64,000 nt of DNA, taken from the NCBI GenBank assembly GCA_033065855.1, contig JAVXUO010001560.1, forward strand, positions 124,001-188,000, written 5' to 3'. How positions within the stretch are numbered: the stretch's first letter is position 1; each line of letters opens with the position of its first letter. This stretch comes from Escallonia rubra. Taxonomy: Eukaryota > Streptophyta > Magnoliopsida > Escalloniales > Escalloniaceae. Positions 55,527 to 64,000 of the stretch are shown here, in pieces. The position numbers and the translations under genes are program-made. Below the pieces are notes generated by a model. That model worked only from the letters and a program-made list of their open reading frames with translations. It had not been told where the DNA came from and searched no databases.

Positions 55527-56400
55527 TCACCATCTATTTGACATGTCGAAGAAACAAAGACGAGAAGCAAGTTTTGCCGAAAGATGGTTTTGGCGGTTGC
55601 TGATGGGTGATGGCAATGTAATGGGATAGTTGGGAGAGGGAGGGAGGTTTGACAAATAAGTTGGTATTTTAGGGGATGTGGGTGGAAATGTGGATGGATA
55701 CAGTTGAGGGAACGATAGTGGTGGTAGTGGAAGGGTTAAGCAGACAGGGGTTGTTTTAGGGGATGTGGCCGATGGTGTAAGGTCACAGTTAGGGGTGGGT
55801 AGGGTGGGGGGGGGGAGTTGGGTGTAGGGAAGATGTTTGTGGGAGTAATGGTGGTGGTGGAAAGGTTGTTTTGGGGGATGTGGGCGTTGGAGTAAGGGGA
55901 TAGAGGTGAGGGGTGATGGGGACAGGGTTGTTGGAGTAGTTGTGGTGGAAGGGTTAGTGGCTGATTTGGGGATGTGGGGCGGTAGGGGTGGGTTGACGGA
56001 GGTGGGGGTGGTAAGGCAGAACGAGGCTTGTTCGGAATTTTTGTAATTTTTTTTGGGTGTGTGTGTGTGGGGGGGGGGGGGGGGGAGGGGGGTTGGTATT
56101 TTGCAAATTGGGAATTTTAGGTTTTTGGGCAATATGTATACAACTTATATTTTTCATAAATGCTAGGTTTGCCCCTAGAATTTCAGACCGCGAGTCTCCA
56201 TCTAACCTTGTATTAGGTACTGATTTGGTGCAGTTAAACTATTGGGTACTCGAGTCGGATTTGGTATATACTTTAGGGTCTATTATTGGTATTACTCCTC
56301 AATTAATAGCAAAGAAAAAACTTGTAGTCAAATATGGTGGGGCGGTTGAAGGTGGCGGTTTGGAAGAAGGTGATGGTGGTGGAGTGGGGTGGTAACTGTA
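55527..56400. other. G/T-rich low-complexity stretch
   Basis: GGTGG/GATGG repeats, with a GT run followed by about 20 G near 56058-56085. The minus strand stays open for 201 codons here (Pro/Thr-rich), but this follows from base bias and I do not take it as a gene. Confidence 0.7.
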
Positions 56401-57260
56401 GCAAGGTTGGATTTAGGTCCGTTCGGATCCCTTCCGCTCACCAACTTGATCTTCCGCGGGCTATCTAAAAATTGGTCCGAAGAGGCCTGGAAAAAGAGGT
56501 TAAGTCTCGTTTTCTTTTGCCTTGAAGGGGTATCATTACTACCCTTTTGCCCCCAGACTTCCTCACTCTTTTATTTTACGACACTATTATTGGAAATTGT
56601 AAGACAAGCCTAAAGCGTTTGATGTCTTAACGATATTTGATTGTAGAACCAGTGAGCAAAATAATACGTTTATATATTACTAGTATTGAGCACGTGTATT
56701 TTACGTGGACGTGGTCGGGAATAATTTTTGATTTTTTTTTTTTGGAATCAAAATATTATAATTTAATTATATTCATATTTCTTTTGTGACTTGTTTTAGA
56801 ATAAATGTATATTTGATATTCGCAATTGTAATCCATTCAATATTTGAAAATCTTTTTGTTTAGTTTCTGAATTGAAGAAATATTTGATGGTGCTGCTGAA
56901 AAGAAAAGTAAATAGAGAAATTAAAAGAATGAATCTATATATTTATTTTTGTAATCAGTTAAATTTGTTTATGGTGTGTCGAGACCATGAGCGTAACTGA
57001 ATAGATTTTTAGTTTAAATTGGCGCCATATTTAAGCTTTTTTTTGGGCTAATTACACTTATGTCCTTGAGGTTATGATATAATTACAGTCAAGGACACTA
57101 AGTTTCAAAAGGTATCAGCCGTGTCCTTCCGTCCTTTGTCCGTAAAAAAATTGTACATTTTGATGATGTCATCCGTTACGTATTTTTAAAATACCAATAC
57201 TAACCTTAGTACAGATTTAAACCCTATTTTATTTTGTCTTAAAAAACCCTAATTTTTATC

Positions 57261-57422
57261 GATGAACCGTCCAAAGATTTGGATACACTGAAGCAAATCC
57301 TCGAGGCACTGCAGCTCAAAGGACTTCTACATTCTAAATAAGCAGCTAGTCAAATTAGCCAGAAGAACTACGTTTACGTTCGAAGTTTGTCCTTTGACGA
57401 ATCTCCGAATGTGGTCTTTTGA
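57261..57422 (+). pseudogene. Captured fragment of a LONGIFOLIA/TRM family gene
   Basis: One frame gives DEPSKDLDTLKQILEALQLK, then GLLHSK, a stop at 57339-57341, and in the same frame SQKNYVYVRSLSFDESPNVV. The KDL.TLKQILEALQLKGLLHSK block followed by a NYVY...ESP.VV block is the order of conserved motifs in plant LONGIFOLIA (TON1-recruiting motif) proteins, which act on cell elongation through microtubules. Downstream GC-rich DNA to about 57700 may belong to the same captured gene. It lacks the rest of the protein and is not functional as it stands. Confidence 0.7.
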
Positions 57423-57829
57423 CGAATCACAAGCACCAGTATCGCCGGAGAATCGAAGAGGTGGTAGCGATTCACTGCTTGCGAGTTTCAGGTACAAATT
57501 CGGTGCGCATCAGAATGAACTTACCGGTGTAGGCTTCTCGACGACTCCGACAGCGTCCCTTATTTGAACAGAAAGAAGAATCCGACAGATTGGCCGAAAA
57601 AACAAAAGAAACTCGCGAGCAGCGCCGGCTGAGGAAGAAGATGTCGGCATATCGGGGTAAACGACGCATGTGAACGACTGATGAAGAAGACACCGGCAGT
57701 CTGAGTTGTTACAGCGGCGCATGTGAACGAGGTAAATGGCGCTGCCGTGAGCTGTTAAGGTCGCCGACGATGGTTGGGGAGGGAGGTGCCGGCGCCGGCG
57801 TGGGGAATAGTTCATCAATGTTTCCCTAA

Positions 57830-58040
57830 AACCCTAATTTGAAAGATTATGGCTTTGAAATCCCTAATTTGTCAAATTAGGGTTTGGAAAACCTAATTTA
57901 GAAAATTTGAAACGCTAATTTGAACAAATGAAACTCTAATTTGACAAATTAGTGCTTCGAAACCCCTAATTTGTCAAATTAGGGTTTTGAAACCCTAATT
58001 TGAAACTGAATGGAACCCTAATTTGAAGAGATGAATGCAA
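57830..58040. repeat. Imperfect AAACCCTAATTTG / CAAATTAGGGTTT repeats
   Basis: About ten units in both orientations, partly palindromic (CTAATTTGTCAAATTAG), in the right half of the Pack-MULE. Confidence 0.85.
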
Positions 58041-58804
58041 TTTGAAAAATTATGTTTTTAAATCATGGGCAATTTGGTCTTTTCGTTTCAAACCGTTATG
58101 TATTTGTATTTTCCGTCTGGTCAACGGACATAAGTGTAATTTGTCCAAACTATTGTCCTTGGCTGTAATTATACCCTAACCTCATGGACATATGTGTAAT
58201 TAGCCATTTTTTTGTGCATATTTAACTATGTTTTTGTTTTTCCAAATAGCCTTTTGTTTCTTAACTGATATTTTACATATTTCAATTTCTTTGTTTTTTT
58301 TTCAGTTTGTCAATTGGTTAATTTTTTACTAACTTAAAAATAAGAAAAAATAATCACAATTCTCATTACCCAATTCATTATCCAATATTTATTTCATTTC
58401 AACCAAATTAAAAATAGAGTAATAAAAGAATTTCTTTGTTTTGTTTTTCTTTCTCATCTGACTTGTCATTTCTCAATGTTTATAATTAGATTCATTATCA
58501 AATGTTCATTTAATTTCAACCAAATTTAATAGAAAATCATAAATGAAGGGTAAAAATGTTATTGATTTAATTAATAAAGAACATAATCGTTCAGAAATAA
58601 CTTACAACATTCGTACTTTTATAAGTAGTATACATATAGATATAGATATAGATCGACAAAGTAATTGACATCAGAATTTATGAAAAAAGTGCTAAGAAAC
58701 ATTACAATCAAATGATAATAAATTCTTTTTTACCAAGAGTAAAGTCAAAAAATGAAAACGAAAAAAAGTCAATAGAAGTGGGAACACGTGCCCCCATCCC
58801 GTCA

Positions 58805-58886
58805 TATAAGATAGAGTGAGCCCTAGTGCTCGAGGGCTCAAAACTCCAGCCTCCACCAAACAAAGCCCCCAAATCGAAAACCCTAA
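58805..58886 (+). promoter_or_regulatory. UBA2 core promoter: TATA-like box and telo-box
   Basis: TATAAG at 58805-58810 lies 95 bases before the ATG. A telo-box AAACCCTAA is at 58878-58886 in the leader, an element frequent in plant genes for RNA and ribosome functions. Confidence 0.55.
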
Positions 58887-58899
58887 TCTCCTCTCCGCC

Positions 58900-60390
58900 A
58901 TGGCCAAGAAGCGAAAGGTCCGCGCAACCCCCGAAGCTACCCCACAACCCGAACAGCAAGAACAACCATCTTATCAAGAAGAACCACCGATTGAACCTGA
59001 ACCTGAACCGGAGCCGGAGCCGGAGCCGGAACCCGAACCACAGCAGATCGAGCCGGAACCAGAAGACCAGATCAACGACGAAGACGCCGTCCATGAAGAA
59101 GTTGAAGAAGAGGAAGACGTGGAGGAAGAAGTAGAAGAAGAAGAAGAAGAAGAGCAGCCGGATAACATGGAAGACGATCAGAAGCAAGCCGAGGGAGACG
59201 ATAAACAAGGCGCACCCGAAGCCAACGGCGACGGGAAAAAGGCGGCGGTAGTCGAAGAGGATTTCGAAGAAGAGTCGGTGGAGAAGCTTCTAGAGCCCTT
59301 CTCCAAGGAGCAGCTGCTCGTACTCCTCAAAGAGGCCGTGGCAAAGCACCAGGATCTTGTCGAGAGCGTCCAGAAGCTTGCAGATGCCGACCCCGCCCAC
59401 CGCAAGATCTTTGTGCACGGCCTCGGCTGGGACACCAACGCCGAGACCCTCACGGCCGAGTTTGGAAAGTTTGGCGAGATTGAGGACTGCAAGGCCGTCG
59501 TGGACAAGGTCTCTGGGAAGTCCAAGGGATACGGGTTCATCCTGTTCAAGCACCGGAGCGGCGCCCAACGTGCTCTTAAAGAGCCACAGAAGAAGATTGG
59601 CAATCGCATGACCTCCTGCCAGCTGGCCTCCGCTGGTCCCGTACCCGCTCCCCCGCCTACTGCCCCGCCTGTGTCGGAGTATACCCAAAGGAAGATTTTT
59701 GTTAGCAATGTGGCGTCCGAGATTGACCCGCAAAAGTTACTGGATTTCTTTTCCAAGTATGGGGAGGTTGAGGACGGGCCTTTGGGGTTAGATAAGCAGT
59801 CTGGGAAGCCCAAGGGGTTTGCTTTGTTTGTTTACAAAACGGTGGAGAGCGCCAAGAAGGCGTTGGAGGAGCCGCACAAGAATTACGAGGGGCATACTTT
59901 GCACTGCCAGAGGGCAATCGATGGACCCAAGCCCAATAAGCCGTATTACCAGCCGCATCATCATCAGCAGCAGCATCAGGGTGGTGGTGGTCATCAGAAT
60001 TACCATCATCATGCTAAGAAGAGCAAGTATTCGTCAGGTGGTGTGTCCGGACCGGGGCATCTGATGGCGCCGTCGGGCCCTACTGGGTTTAACCCGGCGG
60101 TTGCCGCACCGGGGTTGACCCCGGCGCTGGGGCAAGCGTTGACTGCCTTGCTTGCGGGCCAGGGAGCTGGGTTGGGGATTGGGAATCTTCTTGGAGGGCT
60201 TGGGGCGCCAGTGAACCAGGGGATGCCGCCTGTGATGAACAATCCGGGTGGGTATGTGAATCAGGGTGGATATGGGGGCCAGCCTGGGATGCAGGGTGGG
60301 TACCAGAACCCGCAGATGGGACAGGGCAGCAGCAGGCCTCAGCAAGGGGGTGCGTCGTACATGGGTCATGGCCATGGACATGGTCACTAG
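58900..60390 (+). CDS. UBA2: UBP1-associated protein 2 (UBA2) type, two-RRM RNA-binding protein, 496 aa
   Basis: Nuclear RNA-binding protein of the Arabidopsis UBA2a/b/c family, whose members bind U-rich 3' UTRs and take part in ABA and wound responses. Single coding exon. Start chosen at GCCATGGCC, giving MAKKRKV (NLS-like); an upstream in-frame ATG at 58816 would add 28 unlikely residues. Order: Pro/Gln stretch, an (EP)n run 32-46, an acidic region 59-92, LLEPFSKEQLLVLLKEA at 130-146, RRM1 168-245 (RNP2 IFVHGL, RNP1 KGYGFILF), RRM2 264-341 (IFVSNV, KGFALFVY), His/Gln-rich 348-373, then a Gly-rich tail with GQALTALLAGQGAGLGIGNL and a final GHGHGHGH. All match the family. The stop TAG is directly followed by GTGAGT, so a splice donor probably opens a 3' UTR intron. 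Confidence 0.95.
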   Translation: MAKKRKVRATPEATPQPEQQEQPSYQEEPPIEPEPEPEPEPEPEPEPQQIEPEPEDQINDEDAVHEEVEEEEDVEEEVEEEEEEEQPDNMEDDQKQAEGDDKQGAPEANGDGKKAAVVEEDFEEESVEKLLEPFSKEQLLVLLKEAVAKHQDLVESVQKLADADPAHRKIFVHGLGWDTNAETLTAEFGKFGEIEDCKAVVDKVSGKSKGYGFILFKHRSGAQRALKEPQKKIGNRMTSCQLASAGPVPAPPPTAPPVSEYTQRKIFVSNVASEIDPQKLLDFFSKYGEVEDGPLGLDKQSGKPKGFALFVYKTVESAKKALEEPHKNYEGHTLHCQRAIDGPKPNKPYYQPHHHQQQHQGGGGHQNYHHHAKKSKYSSGGVSGPGHLMAPSGPTGFNPAVAAPGLTPALGQALTALLAGQGAGLGIGNLLGGLGAPVNQGMPPVMNNPGGYVNQGGYGGQPGMQGGYQNPQMGQGSSRPQQGGASYMGHGHGHGH

Positions 60391-63300
60391 GTGAGTTAAA
60401 GGTATACTTAATACTCTGTTTCAAGATTAGTTAATTTGTTTGTGTAGTGCTATTTGCGTTAATGCTTCTTATTGGTTTGCTAAGCGTCTCTGAAGTTTTA
60501 AGAACTAGAGTTTGTGTAGTGCTTATGCTTGTCATGCTTTTTAAAGATTTAAGGACGCAATATTGATAACAAAAAATTAAGAAACAGAAGGGATGCAAGG
60601 TTTGGTGATTTGGCTGAAAGCATGTAAATTTACTTATACTTGAACATCATCTACGTTTGTGTTAAGTATCATGCTTAGTTCTATACATGTGTAATATCAT
60701 TATTGGTGTGTGGATGAATTATGCCATTAGCTGTCGTGATTTGTTTCGAGCTTCACTCATGGTAGAGGAACTTGGCATAGATGAACTATCATGGTTTGTA
60801 CTCGCGCACATAGTGATTAAGTGTCCAGACCTTATGTAATTCACAAACAAAATGGGTGTATCGACCAAACTTCTATTAATGGATGGTACCTTTTATCAGA
60901 CGTTTCTAACCTGACCTCGTGCGATTCCGGGTCAATTCCAATCTTAATTTGGCGGCCACCTGTTTCAATTTCAGGTTTTCTGCAACAACAAACCCAGTAC
61001 ATGTCCCTTGGAAGGAATTCACTAAGAAATGTATTGGGTTTCCCTTGCTGAAACTAGAAACATTCAAATTTATTCGGGGGTCAGAGTGACTTAGCATACG
61101 TAGCGGATTTTTCCATTCCACTTTTTGGTAACCTCCACCCCTTCCACCTTTGGTTGATTTTTTTTCCTTCGTCCCATTTTCATACTTTAGCTTTTCCTTC
61201 TTTTTTGTGTTGCTGCATCAGTCGCAACAACTTGATTCTTGGGGCAAAAATAAGTAGCTTGGGTATTTGCAATAATACTTTGTGACGTCATACGCCAATT
61301 TAGCTATAGATTCTGTTTTTTGTTTTGGAGATATATAATTTGTTTCCAAATGAAGTTGTGGAATGTCAATTCAGATCATCTTTCACTCAATACCCTGATC
61401 CCAAGTTCTGTTGTTTCACTGCTAGACGAGTATTAAACTGGCCTTCTTGCAGTTTATCGTCTTTCTAAGTGAGAAACATGGAAAACTAGGGAGATGGAGG
61501 CTCGAAGTCCTGTTTATTCTAATTTACCATTGACCATGAAATCACTAAAGATTTACTGTGGAAGAAAAGGTTAAGAAGTTGATACGAAGAGTTTACAACA
61601 AAGGAGGTTTTCCACCAAGTTCTGTTGTTCATCAAAATTTCAAATCATTAGATCCCTTCTGTTGTCTGCAAGTGCACCTGCGGGTTTGTTCGTGCTCGGG
61701 CTTGTGCTTGTAGTTCCATTATTTACTTCTTTCGTACCTTGTTTGAGCATTCAAGTCGAAGTAAACTATGTTAGTGTCCATGCTGATTCCATGACAAAAA
61801 TTTTGGTAGACTTTCATACGAAAACACAGGTATATCTGATATCAAAGTAGGTACTCTTGCAATACTAGTTATTTTCATGCTACTTAAATTACGCCCAAGA
61901 CAAAAAATCTGAGAACTTTACAAAGGTCCCTGATATATATTGTGAGTTTGTGTTACTTGTTATACTTCTATGCTGATCTTAACTACTGATATCAAAGTAG
62001 GTACTCTTGCAAAACTAGTTATTTTCATGCTACTTAAATTACGCACAAGACAAAAAATCTGAGAACTTTACAAAGGTCCCTGATATATATTGTGAGTTTG
62101 TGTTACTTGTTATACTTCTATGCTGATCTTAACTAGTGCAGGACAAAGATTTCAGTAGACTTTCGCATGAAAACATGGGTAATGAAATTAATTTAGGTAC
62201 TATTGCAAATCCCAGGGTGGTTTATTAATTTTTGACAAGGCAAAAAGTTTGAGAATTTTCAAACCACTTTGGGATTTTCCGTTATATCATTGCAAGTTTA
62301 TGTTGTAACTTGTATTTTATACTTATCTTGCATTACGTACTGTACCAAAGCTAGTAGTTGTCATCCTACATGAATCACAATGTTTCACACATTTTCCCAA
62401 CGTTAAATGTGCTCTAATATATTCTTCCAAATGTTGTTTAAAATATAGTTTGGGACTAAGTTGAACTTATCTATGGTAAAGTTTTCTTCTCCAATTCTCA
62501 AGTTTCCCTTGGAAATATTTTGTTTTTGAACTTGAAGTTTTTATGTTTTACGATTCATTGTGCAGATCCATTCATAGATGCATCAATCTTTTAAATTTGG
62601 ACTCTGCTGAATCTTCTGAAGTTCCGGGCACTCAATGACGTCTTTATATTCGTAGCAAAAAGTTACTGTTTGCCTAAAGACCAGAATCTTAACTCTGTAT
62701 TTTCTTTTTCTATTCAAGTACTTCTATTTCTTTCGACTATTTTCAAAACAATGTAGTATTTTCGTTCGGATCTTGTGTTTCCAAAAAATTGTTGGGGAGC
62801 TGGTGGGAGATTCCTACATAGATCTCCATGACTCTCCAGAATTTTAAGTTGGTTAAGCGGCAATATTATCTTATGCACCTATTTGATGGTTGTTTCTCTT
62901 CATACTTGAGTTACTGGTCTGTTGCCAAAATGTGGTTTTCCATGTGAGCGCTTCCAATGTTTTTAAGATGTGATGGGTTGATTTTCGTCATTAGACCTAT
63001 ATTATGACTTGTATACTATAACAATGTGATTGCAGGTAATGTTTCTAGTATTAACGACCTCTGATGATGTGATAAGGACAGACATTTCTCAGAGACCTGA
63101 CCCCACCCCCCCTCTTTTCTCTTTCCTTTTTTTCTCTCTCTGTGTCTCTCTGGACTTTGTGATTCTTTTTGGTCGAAATATTGTTTTGAAAAGGGGAAAA
63201 GAAGTAACATTTGATTATTTCTTAAGTTGGTAAATCCACAAATATGTTTTTTTGGTGGGAATATCTGGTTGTCGTACCCTTCATTTTGGAAGGAGGAGGC

Positions 63301-64000
63301 ATTTAAGGATCATTTGTTTAGCTTTCAACCAGTGCTGATTGAAATTTTACTTCACTGAACAGTTTTCGAAATTGACATAAAAGGATTTGCAAAACTACAG
63401 TTTTTATTGACGACATTTTGTTGCCTGAAAATTTACTTCATTTCAAGAAGTTGAAATTTTATTCCCCCATGCAAGATGCTTGTGCATTTAACGCTCATGA
63501 TACGCATGAAGTATTTCCCCATGGGTTTCTTTATTTGTTTCTCGTCTCCTCTTCCCGCCGGTGGTTGTACTCCAGTTGCCAAGAATCCTCCTCCATCATA
63601 TGTATACATCTTAGTGGGGGCCAAGGGAACCTGGGCGAGAAGTTGAGATTCACATGGGCTATTGTACCTTGGTGTGATCTGCATCCATGGATGTGGCTAC
63701 CATCTTCCCCTGCATACAAGGTAATACCCGGTTGTGGTCGTGGATCCTGAGGACGTTGTATTTGTAGTTGAGTTTCTAGTGTGCCTTCTGAAGAATCTTG
63801 GTGGATATACAAGCGATTGGATAGGTATCATGATATTGTGGCGGCATGTTTGTTATTTTGGTTTTAAGTTGGTGTTATTGTATGTGCTGCGTAAATTTGG
63901 AATGACTCGAGTCGCAGTGGAAGGTCAAATATTTACTTAACGGTTGGTTTTTGGTATCTCCTTGTTGCATTTCGGTGGCATTCATTCTACTATGGTTGGA
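60391..64000 (+). other. UBA2 3' region with likely spliced 3' UTR
   Basis: GTGAGT right after the stop codon is a strong donor. Acceptor-like ends occur at 62565 (TTGTGCAG) and 63035 (GATTGCAG). I cannot choose the true 3' UTR exons. A 150-bp tandem duplication lies at 61836-62135. No other gene is recognised; 63380-64000 may be transcribed 3' UTR. Confidence 0.5.
61836..62135. repeat. Recent 150-bp tandem duplication
   Basis: 61836-61985 and 61986-62135 differ at two positions that I can see. A third, strongly diverged copy follows to about 62330 (GTAGACTTTCGCATGAAAAC in it matches 61808-61827 before the first copy). Confidence 0.93.

Larger units (their letters stand above)
57046..58205. 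mobile_element. Pack-MULE: non-autonomous Mutator-like transposon with captured gene fragment
   Basis: Terminal inverted repeats of about 50 bp start GGCTAATTACACTTATGTCC on the left and GGCTAATTACACATATGTCC read inward on the right, and continue through a shared TAATTACAG.CAAGGACA block. The flanks TTTTTTTTG (57037-57045) and ATTTTTTTG (58206-58214) match 8 of 9, the target length of Mutator elements. It is 1160 bp with no transposase. It carries a host-gene fragment and a block of AAACCCTAATTTG repeats (57830-58040). Confidence 0.88.

Noticed and set aside
55527-56132. 201-codon minus-strand reading rich in Pro and Thr
   Set aside because: Complement of a G/T-rich low-complexity tract; composition explains its openness.
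58708-59208. 166-codon minus-strand reading opposite the UBA2 start
   Set aside because: Antisense shadow of the Glu/Pro repeats of UBA2 (Leu/Phe-rich).
59178-60424. Several long minus-strand readings opposite UBA2
   Set aside because: GC-rich coding sequence has few stops on the other strand; the + strand reading has two clear RRMs.

Overview
This window is nuclear DNA of a flowering plant, probably a eudicot; I cannot name the species. It has split genes with GT-AG introns, three ordinary plant genes, and a dense layer of nested plant transposons: Ty1/copia, Ty3/gypsy Tat lineage, hAT, Mutator-like, LINEs and MITEs. I see no rRNA, tRNA or CRISPR.

Layout. (1) 1-3465: a decayed copia element on the + strand and two copies of one hAT-type MITE, presumably inside an upstream intron of SMU1. 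(2) 3466-24204: the last 13 coding exons of SMU1 (+), a WD40 splicing factor. Its first roughly 130 residues lie left of the window. Several introns are swollen to 4.5-6 kb by a reverse copia remnant, an array of three LTRs nested in a hAT-like element, a Mutator-like relic, a hairpin MITE in a TA microsatellite, and a LINE broken by two later events. (3) 26943-31795: a tandem duplication whose first copy was hit by a complete 4.2 kb hAT transposon with a 758-codon transposase; the second copy preserves the empty target site. (4) 32435-38120: a group A bZIP (ABI5/AREB-like) gene on the minus strand in three coding exons, with a GC-AG intron and a 4.8 kb last intron. (5) 40846-52723: an 11.9 kb Tat-lineage gypsy element (minus) with both LTRs, PBS, PPT and a perfect 5-bp target duplication, sitting in an older LTR. 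Its gag-pol is broken, but it carries a spliced antisense gene on the + strand and a 2.3 kb hierarchical tandem repeat. (6) 53780-58205: a probable Sirevirus-type LTR, G/T-rich low-complexity DNA, and a Pack-MULE carrying a fragment of a LONGIFOLIA/TRM gene. (7) 58900-60390: an intact UBA2-type two-RRM protein gene (+), with a likely intron in its 3' UTR.

How the host genes relate: SMU1 (spliceosomal B complex) and UBA2 (nuclear RNA binding, tied to ABA and wound responses) both act on RNA, and the bZIP belongs to the ABA-response clade. I take the shared neighbourhood to be chance; nothing in the sequence links their regulation. The most unusual items are the spliced antisense gene of the Tat element with its tandem repeats, the hAT element with a paralogous empty site, the Pack-MULE, and the GC-AG intron.
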